Under the pieces are notes generated by a model. It saw only the letters and a list, made by a program, of their open reading frames with translations, was not told the DNA's origin and did no database searches. From positions 186,001 through 250,000 of the forward strand of contig JBAIAA010000866.1 in NCBI GenBank assembly GCA_037893245.1: a stretch of 64,000 nt of DNA, given 5' to 3'. The translations under genes were made by a program, and so were the position numbers. This DNA comes from Crossaster papposus (taxonomy: Eukaryota; Echinodermata; Asteroidea; Velatida; Solasteridae). Below, piece by piece: positions 11,440 through 24,099 of this stretch (positions are counted from its first letter, which is position 1; every line of letters starts with the position of its first letter).

Positions 11440-14400
11440 TCGCTTGTAGAATGTGCGAAGTGTAAACATAAAATTGAATTTTGAGTCAAAATTACCGAAA
11501 TGCAAATCACAACATAAAAAAATGTCAGGAGTGGGATTTGAACCCACGCCTACAGAGTACACTACGACCTAAACGTTAATTAAATTAAATTTTGAGGCAA
11601 CATTTCCGAAATGCAAATCACAACATAAAAAAATGTCAGGAGTGGGATTCGAACCCACGCCTACAGAGTAGACTACCACCTGAACGTAGCGCCTTAGACC
11701 GCTCGGCCATCCTGACTCGCTTGTAGAATGTGCGAAGTGTAAACAGAAAATTAAATTTTGAGGCAAAATTACCGAAATGCAAATCATAACATAAAAAAAT
11801 GTCAGGAGTGGGATTCGAACCCACGCCTACAGAGTAGACTACGACCTGAACTTAGCGCCTTAGACCGCTCGGCCATCCTGACTAGCTCGTAAAATATGCA
11901 AAGTGTAAACAGAAAATTGCATTTTGAGGCAAAATTTCCGAAATGCAAATCACAATAAAAAAAAATTTCAGGAGTGGGATTCGAACCCACGCCTACAGAG
12001 TAGACTACGACCTGAACGTAGCGCCTTGGACCGCTCGACCAACCTGACTCGCTTGTAGAATATGCGAAGTGTAAACAGAAAATTGAATTTTGAGGCAAAA
12101 TTACCGAAATGCAAATCACAACATAAAAAAATGTCAGGAGTGGGATTTGAACCCACGCCTACAGAGTACACTACGACCTAAACGTTAATTAAATTAAATT
12201 TTGAGGCAACATTTCCGAAATGCAAATCACAACATAAAAAAATGTCAGAAGTGGGATTCGAACCCACGCCTACAGAGTAGACTACCACCTGAACGTAGCG
12301 CCTTAGACCGCTCGGCCATCCTGACTCGCTTGTAGAATGTGCGAAGTGTAAACAGAAAATTAAATTTTGAGTCAAAATTACCGAAATGCAAATCATAACA
12401 TAAAAAAATGTCAGGAGTGGGATTCGAACCCACGCCTACAGAGTAGACTACGACCTGAACGTAGCGCCTTAGACAGCTCGGCCATCCTGACTCGCTTGTA
12501 AAATGTGCGAAGTGTAAACAGAAAATTGCATTTTGAGGCAAAATTTCCGAAATGCAAATCACAATAAAAAAAAATTCAGGAGTGGGATTCGAACCCACGC
12601 CTACAGAGTAGACTACGACCTGAACGTAGCGCCTTAGACCGCTCGCCCATCCTGACTCGCTTGTAGAATGCGCAAAGTGTAAACATAAAATTGAATTTTG
12701 AGGCAAAATTACCGAAATGCAAATCACAACATAAAAAAATGTCAGGAGTGGGATTTGAACCCACGCCTACAGAGTACACTACGACCTAAACGTTAATTAA
12801 ATTAAATTTTGAGGCAACATTTCCGAAATGCAAATCACAACATAAAAAAATGTCAGGAGTGGGATTCGAACCAACGCCTACAGAGTAGACTACCACCTGA
12901 ACGTAGCGCCTTAGACCGCTCGGCCATCCTGACTCTCTTGTAGAATGTGCGAAGTGTAAACAGAAAATTAAATTTTGAGGCAAAATTACCGAAATGCAAA
13001 TCATAACATAAAAAAATGTCAGGAGTGGGATTCGAACCCACGCCTACAGAGTAGAATACGACCTGAACGTAGCGCCTTAGACCGCTCGGCCATCCTGAGT
13101 TGCTCGTAAAATGTGCGAACAAATTGTGCGAAGTGTAAACAGAAAATTGAATTTTGTGGCAAAATTTCCGAAATGCAAATAAAAATATAAATAAAATGTC
13201 AGGAGTGGGATTCGAACCCACGCCTACAGAGTAGACTACGACCTGAACGTAGCGCCTTAGACCGCTCGCCCATCCTGACTCGCTTGTAGAATGTGCGAAG
13301 TGTAAACATAAAATTGAATTTTGAGGCAAAATTACCGAAATGCAAATCACAACATAAAAAAATGTCAGGAGTGGAATTCGAACCCACGCCTACAGAGTAG
13401 ACTACGACCTGAACGTAGCGCCTTGGACCGCTCGGCCATCCTGACTGGCTTGTAGAATATGCGAAGTGTGAACAGAAAATTGAATTTTGAGGCAAAATTA
13501 CCGAAATGCAAAACAATGTCAGGAGTGGGATTCGAACCCACGCCTACAGAGTGGACTACGACCTGAACGTAGCGCCTTGGACCGCTCGGCCATCCTGACT
13601 CGCTTGTAGAATGCGCAAAGTGTAAACATAAAATTGAATTTTGAGGCAAAATTACCGAAATGCAAATCACAACATAAAAAAATGTCAGGAGTGGGATTTG
13701 AACCCACGCCTACAGAGTACACTACGACCTAAACGTTAATTAAATTAAATTTTGAGGCAACATTTCCGAAATGCAAATCACAACATAAAAAAATGTCAGG
13801 AGTGGGATTCGAACCAACGCCTACAGAGTAGACTACCACCTGAACGTAGCGCCTTAGACCGCTCGGCCATCCTGACTCTCTTGTAGAATGTGCGAAGTGT
13901 AAACAGAAAATTAAATTTTGAGGCAAAATTACCGAAATGCAAATCATAACATAAAAAAATGTCAGGAGTGGGATTCGAACCCACGCCTACAGAGTAGAAT
14001 ACGACCTGAACGTAGCGCCTTAGACCGCTCGGCCATCCTGAGTTGCTCGTAAAATGTGCGAACAAATTGTGCGAAGTGTAAACAGAAAATTGAATTTTGT
14101 GGCAAAATTTCCGAAATGCAAATAAAAATATAAATAAAATGTCAGGAGTGGGATTCGAACCCACGCCTACAGAGTAGACTACGACCTGAACGTAGCGCCT
14201 TAGACCGCTCGCCCATCCTGACTCGCTTGTAGAATGTGCGAAGTGTAAACATAAAATTGAATTTTGAGGCAAAATTACCGAAATGCAAATCACAACATAA
14301 AAAAATGTCAGGAGTGGAATTCGAACCCACGCCTACAGAGTAGACTACGACCTGAACGTAGCGCCTTGGACCGCTCGGCCATCCTGACTGGATTGTAGAA

Positions 14401-15259
14401 TATGCGAAGTGTGAACAGAAAATTGAATTTTGAGGCAAAATTACCGAAATGCAAATCACAACATAAAAAAATGTCAGGAGTGGGATTCGAACCCACGCCA
14501 ACAGAGTAGACTACGACCTGAACGTAGCGCCTTAGACCGCTCGGCCATCCTGACTCGCTTCTAGAATGTGCGAAGTGTGAACAGAAAATTAAATTTTGAG
14601 GCAAAATTACCGAAATGCAAATCACAACATAAAAAAATGTCAGGAGTGGGATTTGAACCCACGCCTACAGAGTACACTACGACCTAAACGTTAATTAAAT
14701 TAAATTTTGAGGCAACATTTCCGAAATGCAAATCACAACATAAAAAAATGTCAGGAGTGGGATTCGAACCCACGCCTACAGAGTAGACTACCACCTGAAC
14801 GTAGCGCCTTAGACCGCTCGGCCATCCTGACTCGCTTGTAGAATGTGCGAAGTGTAAACAGAAAATTAAATTTTGAGGCAAAATTACCGAAATGCAAATC
14901 ATAACATAAAAAAATGTCAGGAGTGGGATTCGAACCCACGCCTACAGAGTAGACTACGACCTGAACTTAGCGCCTTAGACCGCTCGGCCATCCTGACTAG
15001 CTCGTAAAATATGCAAAGTGTAAACAGAAAATTTCATTTTGAGGCAAAATTTCCGAAATGCAAATCACAATAAAAAAAAATTCAGGAGTGGGATTCGAAC
15101 CCACGCCTACAGAGTAGACTACGACCTGAACGTAGCGCCTTAGACCGCTCGGCCATCCTGAGTTGCTCGTAAAATTTGCGAAAAAATTGTGCGAAGTGTT
15201 AACAGAAAATTGAATTTTGTGGCAACATTTCCGAAATGCAAATAAAAATATAAATAAAA

Positions 15260-15342
15260 TGTCAGGAGTGGGATTCGAACCTACGCCCACAGAGTAGACT
15301 ACGACCTTAACGTAGCGCATTAGACCGCTCGGCCATCCTGAC
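15260..15342 (-). tRNA. tRNA-Leu (AAG)
   Basis: A34 and T23; one T-stem mismatch shared with 11357-11439, plus a variable-arm change (plus strand cgcccacag). Confidence 0.76.
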
Positions 15343-17497
15343 TCGCTTGTAGAATGTGCGAAGTGTAAACATAAAATTGAATTTTGAGGCAAAATTACCG
15401 AAATGAAATCACAACATAAAAAAATGTCAGGAATGGGATTCGAACCCACGCCTACAGAGTAGACTACGACCTGAACGTAGCGCCTTAGACCGCTCGCCCA
15501 TCCTGACTCGCTTGTAGAATGTGCGAAGTGTAAACATAAAATTGAATTTTGAGGCAAAATTACCGAAATGCAAATCACAACATAAAAAAATGTCAGGAGT
15601 GGGATTTGAACCCACGCCTACAGAGTACACTACGACCTAAACGTTAATTAAATTAAATTTTGAGGCAACATTTCCGAAATGCAAATCACAACATAAAAAA
15701 ATGTCAGGAGTGGGATTCGAACCCACGCCTACAGAGTAGACTACCACCTGAACGTAGCGCCTTAGACCGCTCGGCCATCCTGACTCGCTTGTAGAATGTG
15801 CGAAGTGTAAACAGAAAATTAAATTTTGAGGCAAAATTACCGAAATGCAAATCATAACATAAACAAATGTCAGGAGTGGGATTCGAACCCACGCCTACAC
15901 AGTAGACTACGACCTGAACTTAGCGCCTTAGACCGCTCGGCCATCCTGACTAGCTCGTAAAATATGCAAAGTGTAAACAGAAAATTGCATTTTGAGGCAA
16001 AATTTCCGAAATTCAAATCACAATAAAAAAAAATTCAGGAGTGGGATTCGAACCCACGCCTACAGAGTAGACTACGAACTGAACGTAGCGCCTTAGACAG
16101 CTCGGCCATCCTGAGTTGCTCGTAAAATGTGCGAAAAAATTGTGCGAAGTGTAAACAGAAAATTGAATTTTGTGGCAAAATTTCCGAAATGCAAATAAAA
16201 ATATAAATAAAATGTCAGGAGTGAGATTCGAACCCACGCCTACAGAGTAGACTACGACCTGAACTTAGCGCCTTAGACCGCTCGGCCATCCTGACTCGCT
16301 TGTAGAATGTGCGAAGTGTAAACAGAAAATTAAATTTTGAGGCAAAATTACCGAAATGCAAATCATAACATAAAAAAATGTCAGGAGTGGGATTCGAACC
16401 CACGCCTACAGAGTAGACTACGACCTGAACTTAGCGCCTTAGACCGCTCGGCCATCCTGACTCGCTTCTAGAATGTGCGAAGTGTGAACAGAAAATTAAA
16501 TTTTGAGGCAAAATTACCGAAATGCAAATCATAACATAAAAAAATGTCAGGAGTGGGATTCGAACCCACGCCTACAGAGTAGACTACGACCTGAACGTAG
16601 CGCCTTAGACAGCTCGGCCATCCTGACTCGCTTGTAAAATGTGCGAAGTGTAAACAGAAAATTGAATTTTGAGGCAAAATTACCGAAATGCAAATCACAA
16701 CATAAAAAAAATTCAGGAGTGGGATTCGAACCCACGCCTACAGAGTAGACTACGACCTGAACGTAGCGCCTTGGACCGCTCGACCATCCTGACTCGCTTG
16801 TAGAATATGCGAAGTGTAAACAGAAAATTGAATTTTGAGGCAAAATTACCGAAATGCAAATCACAACATAAAAAAATGTCAGGAGTGGGATTTGAACCCA
16901 CGCCTACAGAGTACACTACGACCTAAACGTTAATTAAATTAAATTTGCGGCAACATTTCCGAAATGCAAATCACAACATAAAAAAATGTCAGGAGTGGGA
17001 TTCGAACCCACGCCTACAGAGTAGACTACCACCTGAACGTAGCGCCTTAGACCGCTCGGCCATCCTGACTCGCTTGTAGAATGTGCGAAGTGTAAACAGA
17101 AAATTAAATTTTGAGGCAAAATTACCGAAATGCAAATCATAACATAAAAAAATGTCAGGAGTGGGATTCGAACCCACGCCTACAGAGTAGACTACGACCT
17201 GAACTTAGCGCCTTAGACCGCTCGGCCATCCTGACTAGCTCGTAAAATATGCAAAGTGTAAACAGAAAATTGAATTTTGAGGCAAAATTTCCGAAATGCA
17301 AATCACAATAAAAAAAAATTCAGGAGTGGGATTCGAACCCACGCCTACAGAGTAGACTACGACCTGAACGTAGCGCCTTAGACCGCTCGGCCATCCTGAG
17401 TTGCTCGTAAAATGTGCGAAAAAATTGTGCGAAGTGTAAACAGAAAAATGAATTTTGTGGCAAAATTTCCGAAATGCAAATAAAAATATAAATAAAA

Positions 17498-17580
17498 TGT
17501 CAGGAGTAGGATTCGAACCCACGCCTACAGAGCGGACTACGACCTCACCGTAGCGCCTTGGACCGCTCGGCCATCCTGAC
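17498..17580 (-). tRNA. tRNA-Leu-like (GAG), divergent
   Basis: Anticodon GAG with position 32 changed to G (plus strand cctcaccg). The B box is intact; one T-stem pair and the variable arm are changed (plus strand agcggac). Separate from the main GAG subfamily. Confidence 0.7.
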
Positions 17581-18907
17581 TCGCTTGTAGAATATGCGAA
17601 GTGTAAACAGAAAATTGAATTTTGAGGCAAAATTACCGAAATGCAAATCACAACATAAAAAAATGTCAGGAGTGGGATTTGAACCCACGCCTACAGAGTA
17701 CACTACGACCTAAACGTTAATTAAATTAAATTTTGAGGCAACATTTCCGAAATGCAAATCACAACATAACAAAATGTCAGGAGTGGGATTCGAACCCACG
17801 CCTACAGAGTAGACTACCACCTGAACGTAGCGCCTTAGACCGCTCGGCCATCCTGACTCGCTTGTAGAATGTGCGAAGTGTAAACAGAAAATTAAATTTT
17901 GAGGCAAAATTACCGAAATGCAAATCATAACATAAACAAATGTCAGGAGTGGGATTCGAACCCACGCCTACAGAGTAGACTACGACCTGAACTTAGCGCC
18001 TTAGACCGCTCGGCCATCCTGACTAGCTCGTAAAATATGCAAAGTGTAAACAGAAAATTGCATTTTGAGGCAAAATTTCCTAAATGCAAATCACAATAAA
18101 AAAAAATTCAGGAGTGGGATTCGAACCCACGCCTACAGAGTAGACTACGACCTGAACGTAGCGCCTTAGACCGCTCGGCCATCCTGAGTTGCTCGTAAAA
18201 TGTGCGAACAAATTGTGCGAAGTGTAAACAGAAAATTGAATTTTGTGGCAAAATTTCCGAAATGCAAATAAAAATATAAATAAAATGTCAGGAGTGGGAT
18301 TTGAACCCACGCCTACAGAGTAGACTACGACCTAAACGTTAATTAAATTAAATTTTGAGGCAACATTTCCGAAATGCAAATCACAACATAACAAAATGTC
18401 AGGAGTGGGATTCGAACCCACGCCTACAGAGTAGACTACCACCTGAACGTAGCGCCTTAGACCGCTCGGCCATCCTGACTCGCTTGTAGAATGTGCGAAG
18501 TGTAAACAGAAAATTAAATTTTGAGGCAAAATTACCGAAATGCAAATCATAACATAAAAAAATGTCAGGAGTGGGATTCGAACCCACGCCTACAGAGTAG
18601 ACTACGACCTGAACTTAGCGCCTTAGACCGCTCGGCCATCCTGACTAGCTCGTAAAATATGCAAAGTGTAAACAGAAAATTGCATTTTGAGGCAAAATTT
18701 CCGAAATGCAAATCACAATAAAAAAAAATTCAGGAGTGGGATTCGAACCCACGCCTACAGAGTAGACTACGACCTGAACGTAGCGCCTTAGACCGCTCGG
18801 CCATCCTGAGTTGCTCGTAAAATGTGCGAAAAAATTGTGCGAGGTGTAAACAGAAAATTGAATTTTGTGGCAAAATTTCCGAAATGCAAATAAAAATATA
18901 AATAAAA

Positions 18908-18990
18908 TGTCAGGAGTGGGATTCGAACCCACGCCTACAGAGTAGACTACGACCTTAACGTAGCGCATTATACCGCTCGGCCATCCTGAC
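18908..18990 (-). tRNA. tRNA-Leu (AAG), second subtype
   Basis: A34 and T23 plus a D-loop C to A change (plus strand cattataccgc) that marks the younger AAG subtype found in all later copies. Paralogue of 20207-20289 (+1299). Confidence 0.82.
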
Positions 18991-19073
18991 TCGCTTGTAG
19001 AATGTGCGAAGTGTAAACATAAATTTGAATTTTGAGGCAAAATTACCGAAATGCAAATCACAACATAAAAAAA

Positions 19074-19156
19074 TGTCAGGAGTGGGATTCGAACCCACGC
19101 CTACAGAGTAGACTACGACCTGAACGTAGCGCCTTAGACCGCTCGGCCATCCTGAC
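19074..19156 (-). tRNA. tRNA-Leu (CAG), exact consensus
   Basis: Body identical to the reference; paralogue of 20373-20455 in the 1299-bp repeat. Confidence 0.93.
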
Positions 19157-20206
19157 TCGCTTGTAGAATATGCGAAGTGTAAACAGAAAATTGAATTTTG
19201 AGGCAACATTTCCGAAATGCAAATCACAACATAAAAAAATGTCAGGAGTGGGATTCAAACTCAAGCCTACATAGTAGACTACGACCTGAACTTAGCGCCT
19301 TAGACCGCTCGGCCATCCTGACTAGCTCGTAAAATATGCAAAGTGTAAACAGAAAATTGCATTTTGAGGCAAAATTTTCGAAATGCAAATCACAATAAAA
19401 ACAAATTCAGGAGTGGGATTCGAACCCACGCCTACAGAGTAGACTACGACCTGAACGTAGCGCCTTAGACCGCTCGGCCATCCTGAGTTGCTCGTAAAAT
19501 GTGCGAACAAATTGTGCGAAGTGTAAACAGAAAATTGAATTTTGTGGCAAAATTTCCGAAATGCAAATAAAAATATAAATAAAATGTCAGGAGTGGGATT
19601 TGAACCCACGCCTACAGAGTAGACTACGACCTAAACGTTAATTAAATTAAATTTTGAGGCAACATTTCCGAAATGCAAATCACAACATAACAAAATGTCA
19701 GGAGTGGGATTCGAACCCACGCCTACAGAGTAGACTACCACCTGAACGTAGCGCCTTAGACCGCTCGGCCATCCTGACTCGCTTGTAGAATGTGCGAAGT
19801 GTAAACAGAAAATTAAATTTTGAGGCAAAATTACCGAAATGCAAATCATAACATAAAAAAATGTCAGGAGTGGGATTCGAACCCACGCCTACAGAGTAGA
19901 CTACGACCTGAACTTAGCGCCTTAGACCGCTCGGCCATCCTGACTAGCTCGTAAAATATGCAAAGTGTAAACAGAAAATTGCATTTTGAGGCAAAATTTC
20001 CGAAATGCAAATCACAATAAAAAAAAATTCAGGAGTGGGATTCGAACCCACGCCTACAGAGTAGACTACGACCTGAACGTAGCGCCTTAGACCGCTCGGC
20101 CATCCTGAGTTGCTCGTAAAATGTGCGAAAAAATTGTGCGAGGTGTAAACAGAAAATTGAATTTTGTGGCAAAATTTCCGAAATGCAAATAAAAATATAA
20201 ATAAAA

Positions 20207-20289
20207 TGTCAGGAGTGGGATTCGAACCCACGCCTACAGAGTAGACTACGACCTTAACGTAGCGCATTATACCGCTCGGCCATCCTGAC
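20207..20289 (-). tRNA. tRNA-Leu (AAG), second subtype
   Basis: Carries A34, T23 and the D-loop A. Paralogue of 18908-18990 in the 1299-bp repeat. Confidence 0.82.
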
Positions 20290-20372
20290 TCGCTTGTAGA
20301 ATGTGCGAAGTGTAAACATAAAATTGAATTTTGAGGCAAAATTACCGAAATGCAAATCACAACATAAAAAAA

Positions 20373-20455
20373 TGTCAGGAGTGGGATTCGAACCCACGCC
20401 TACAGAGTAGACTACGACCTGAACGTAGCGCCTTAGACCGCTCGGCCATCCTGAC
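20373..20455 (-). tRNA. tRNA-Leu (CAG), exact consensus
   Basis: Body identical to the reference; the next copy upstream on its strand (20539) has a ruined T arm. Confidence 0.93.
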
Positions 20456-21756
20456 TCGCTTGTAGAATATGCGAAGTGTAAACAGAAAATTGAATTTTGA
20501 GGCAACATTTCCGAAATGCAAATCACAACATAAAAAAATGTCAGGAGTGGGATTCAAACTCAAGCCTACATAGTAGACTACGACCTGAACTTAGCGCCTT
20601 AGACCGCTCGGCCATCCTGACTAGCTCGTAAAATATGCAAAGTGTAAACAGAAAATTGCATTTTGAGGCAAAATTTTCGAAATGCAAATCACAATAAAAA
20701 AAATTTCAGGAGTGGGATTCGAACCCACGCCTACAGAGTAGACTACGACCTGAACGTAGCGCCTTAGACCGCTCGGCCATCCTGAGTTGCTCGTAAAATG
20801 TGCGAAAAAATTGTGCGAAGTGTAAACAGAAAATTGAATTTTGTGGCAAAATTTCCGAAATGCAAATAAAAATATAAATAAAATGTCAGGAGTGGGATTT
20901 GAACCCACGCCTACAGAGTAGACTACGACCTAAACGTTAATTAAATTAAATTTTGAGGCAACATTTCCGAAATGCAAATCACAACATAACAAAATGTCAG
21001 GAGTGGGATTCGAACCCACGCCTACAGAGTAGACTACCACCTGAACGTAGCGCCATAGACCGCTCGGCCATCCTGACTCGCTTGTAGAATGTGCGAAGTG
21101 TAAACAGAAAATTAAATTTTGAGGCAAAATTACCGAAATGCAAATCATAACATAAAAAAATGTCAGGAGTGGGATTCGAACCCACGCCTACAGAGTAGAC
21201 TACGACCTGAACGTAGCGCCTTGGACCGCTCGGCCATCCTGACTAGCTCGTAAAATATGCAAAGTGTAAACCGAAAATTGCATTTTGAGGCAAAATTACC
21301 GAAATGCAAATCACAACATAAAAAAATGTCAGGAGTGGGATTTGAACCCACGCCTACAGAGTACACTACGACCTAAACGTTAATTAAATTAAATTTTGAG
21401 GCAACATTTCCGAAATGCAAATCACAACATAAAAAAATGTCAGGAGTGGGATTCGAACCCACGCCTACAGAGTAGACTACGACCTGAACGTATCGCCTTA
21501 GACCGCTCGGCCATTCTGACTCGCTGGTAGAATGTGCGAAGTGTAAACATAAAATTTAATTTTGAGGCAAATTACCGAAATGCAAAACAATGTCAGGAGT
21601 GGGATTCGAACCCACGCCTACAGAGTAGACTACGACCTGAACGTAGCGCCTTACACCGCTCGGCCATCCTGACTAGCTTGTAGAATGTGCGAAGTGTAAA
21701 CAGAAAATTAAATTTTGAGGCAAAATTACCGAAATGCAAATCATAACATAAAAAAA

Positions 21757-21839
21757 TGTCAGGAGTGGGATTCGAACCCACGCCTACAGAGTAGACTACG
21801 ACCTGAACGTAGCGCCTTAGACCGCTCGGCCATCCTGAC
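21757..21839 (-). tRNA. tRNA-Leu (CAG), exact consensus
   Basis: Body identical to the reference; T7 run. Confidence 0.93.
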
Positions 21840-22088
21840 TCGCTTGTAGAATGTGCGAAGTGTAAACAGAAAATTGAATTTTGAGGCAAAATTACCGAAA
21901 TGCAAATCACAACATAACAAAATGTCAGGAGTGGGATTCGAATCCACGCCTACAGAGTAGACTACGACCTGAAAGTAGCGCCTTAGACCGCTCGGCCATC
22001 CTGACTCGCTTGTAGAATGTGCGAAGTGTAAACAGAAAATTAAATTTTGAGGCAAAATTACCGAAATGCAAATCATAACATAAAAAAA

Positions 22089-22171
22089 TGTCAGGAGTGG
22101 GATTCGAACCCACGCCTACAGAGTAGACTACAACCTGAATGTAGCGCCTTAGACCGCTCGGCCATCCTGAC
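22089..22171 (-). tRNA. tRNA-Leu (CAG) with compensated anticodon-stem pair
   Basis: Differs from consensus at both members of pair 31-39: G31-C39 has become A31-U39 (plus strand caacctgaatg), so the stem still pairs fully. Anticodon CAG and both promoter boxes are unchanged. The copy at 887-969 has only the A31 change and a mismatch, a possible intermediate type. Confidence 0.88.
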
Positions 22172-22254
22172 TCGCTTGTAGAATGTGCGAAGTGTAAACA
22201 GAAAATTGAATTTTGAGGCAAAATTACCGAAATGCAAATCACAACATAAAAAAA

Positions 22255-22337
22255 TGTCAGGAGTGGGATTCGAATCCACGCCTACAGAGTGGACTACGAC
22301 CTCAACGTAGCGCCTTGGACCGCTCGGCCATCCTGAC
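22255..22337 (-). tRNA. tRNA-Leu-like (GAG)
   Basis: Anticodon GAG (complementary to CUC). Main GAG subfamily: G53 to A in the B box and T stem (plus strand cgaatccacg) and C in the variable arm (plus strand agtggac), giving two mismatches. Confidence 0.72.
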
Positions 22338-22711
22338 TCGCTTGTAGAATATGCGAAGTGTAAACAGAAAATTGTATTTTGAGGCAAAATTACCGAAATG
22401 CAAATCACAACATAAAAAAATGTCAGGAGTGGGATTTGAACCCACGCCTACAGAGTACACTACGACCTAAACGTTAATTAAATTAAATTTTGAGGCAACA
22501 TTTCCGAAATGCAAATCACAACATAAAAAAATGTCAGGAGTGGGATTCGAACCCACGCCTACAGAGTAGACTACGACCTGAACGTAGCGCCTTAGACCGC
22601 TCGGCCATCCTGAGTTGCTCGTAAAATGTGCGAAAAAATTGTGCGAAGTGTAAACAGAAAATTGAATTTTGTGGCAAAATTTCCGAAATGCAAATAAAAA
22701 TATAAATAAAA

Positions 22712-22794
22712 TGTCAGGAGTGGGATTCGAACCCACGCCTACAGAGTAGACTACGACCTTAACGTAGCGCATTATACCGCTCGGCCATCCTGAC
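22712..22794 (-). tRNA. tRNA-Leu (AAG), second subtype
   Basis: A34, T23 and D-loop A. Its twin in the 955-bp duplication is 23667-23749. Confidence 0.82.
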
Positions 22795-23043
22795 TCGCTT
22801 GTAGAATGTGCGAAGTGTAAACATAAAATTGAATTTTGAGGCAAAATTACCGAAATGCAAATCACAACATAAAAAAATGTCAGGAGTGGGATTCGAACCC
22901 ACGCTTACAGAGTAGACTACGACCTGAACGTAGCGCCTTAGAGCGCTCGGCCATCCTGACTCGCTTGTAGAATGTGCGAAGTGTAAACAGAAAATAAAAT
23001 TTTGAGGCAAAATTACCGAAATGCAAATCATAACATAAAAAAA

Positions 23044-23126
23044 TGTCAGGAGTGGGATTCGAACCCACGCCTACAGAGTAGACTACGACCTGAACGTAGC
23101 GCCTTAGACCGCTCGGCCATCCTGAC
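23044..23126 (-). tRNA. tRNA-Leu (CAG), exact consensus
   Basis: Body identical to the reference. Its 955-bp-offset counterpart 22089 carries the compensated A31-U39 pair, a useful comparison. Confidence 0.93.
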
Positions 23127-23209
23127 TCGCTTGTAGAATGTGCGAAGTGTAAACAGAAAATTGAATTTTGAGGCAAAATTACCGAAATGCAAATCACAAC
23201 ATAACAAAA

Positions 23210-23292
23210 TGTCAGGAGTGGGATTCGAATCCACGCCTACAGAGTGGACTACGACCTCAACGTAGCGCCTTGGACCGCTCGGCCATCCTGAC
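23210..23292 (-). tRNA. tRNA-Leu-like (GAG)
   Basis: Duplicate of 22255-22337 at 955 bp, with the same G53 to A change. Confidence 0.72.
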
Positions 23293-23666
23293 TCGCTTGT
23301 AGAATATGCGAAGTGTAAACAGAAAATTGAATTTTGAGGCAAAATTACCGAAATGCAAATCACAACATAAAAAAATGTCAGGAGTGGGATTTGAACCCAC
23401 GCCTACAGAGTACACTACGACCTAAACGTTAATTAAATTAAATTTTGAGGCAACATTTCCGAAATGCAAATCACAACATAAAAAAATGTCAGGAGTGGGA
23501 TTCGAACCCACGCCTACAGAGTAGACTACGACCTGAACGTAGCGCCTTAGACCGCTCGGCCATCCTGAGTTGCTCGTAAAATGTGCGAAAAAATTGTGCG
23601 AAGTGTAAACAGAAAATTGAATTTTGTGGCAAAATTTCCGAAATGCAAATAAAAATATAAATAAAA

Positions 23667-23749
23667 TGTCAGGAGTGGGATTCGAACCCACGCCTACAGA
23701 GTAGACTACGACCTTAACGTAGCGCATTATACCGCTCGGCCATCCTGAC
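23667..23749 (-). tRNA. tRNA-Leu (AAG), second subtype
   Basis: A34, T23 and D-loop A. Last complete tRNA before the 3.1-kb insertion; counterpart of 32166-32248 at the uninterrupted paralogous site. Confidence 0.82.
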
Positions 23750-23998
23750 TCGCTTGTAGAATGTGCGAAGTGTAAACATAAAATTGAATTTTGAGGCAAA
23801 ATTACCGAAATGCAAATCACAACATAAAAAAATGTCAGGAGTGGGATTCGAACCCACGCCTACAGAGTAGACTACGACCTAAACGTTAATTAAATTAAAT
23901 TTTGAGGCAACATTTCCGAAATGCAAATCACAACATAAAAAAATGTCAGGAGTGGGATTCGAACCCACGCCTACAGAGTAGACTACGACCTGAACGTA

Positions 23999-24060
23999 TA
24001 GTCTTGCAGCCATCGTCCATATTATGGATTCCGTGGGAAATGCGTGAACATTTAGTTTTG
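23999..24060 (+). repeat. left terminal inverted repeat
   Basis: Begins TAGTCTTGCAGCCAT and shares GTGRGAAATKCRTGAACATTT further in with the right end read in reverse complement. It contains about 13 extra bases (near 24019-24031) absent from the right end. Confidence 0.8.
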
Positions 24061-24099
24061 AACATTGAAACTTGATCTTTGGACTCTAATGAGTTGATC

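Larger units (their letters stand above)
10071..15259 (-). repeat. tRNA-Leu tandem array, segment 3
   Basis: Non-consensus CAG copies start at 10237, 10569, 10846, 11012, 11177, 11634, 11800, 11966, 12243, 12409, 12574, 12851, 13017, 13197, 13363, 13517, 13794, 13960, 14140, 14306, 14472, 14749, 14915 and 15080. Truncated copies start at 10735, 11523, 12132, 12740, 13683 and 14638. Units from 12741 to about 13445 recur 943 bp further on (13684 to about 14388). The spacer before 13517 is shortened and lacks the octamer motif found in normal spacers. Confidence 0.92.
15260..19584 (-). repeat. tRNA-Leu tandem array, segment 4
   Basis: Non-consensus CAG copies start at 15425, 15702, 15868, 16033, 16213, 16379, 16545, 16711, 16987, 17153, 17318, 17775, 17941, 18106, 18397, 18563, 18728, 19240 and 19405. 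Truncated copies start at 15591, 16877, 17664 and 18286. The copy at 19240 has a damaged T arm (several substitutions in the T stem and B box) and is probably dead. The terminators behind 15868 and 17941 are interrupted to three T residues by a C in the plus-strand A run. Confidence 0.92.
19585..23998 (-). repeat. tRNA-Leu tandem array, segment 5
   Basis: Non-consensus CAG copies start at 19696, 19862, 20027, 20539, 20704, 20995, 21161, 21438, 21591, 21923, 22089, 22532, 22878 and 23487. Truncated copies start at 19585, 20884, 21327, 22421, 23376 and 23833. A 1299-bp block recurs about 2.5 times (18107, 19406, 20705 onward) and a 955-bp block twice (from about 22090 and 23045). Copy 22089 carries a compensated change of pair 31-39. 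The last unit, 23944, is interrupted by a transposable element. Confidence 0.92.
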
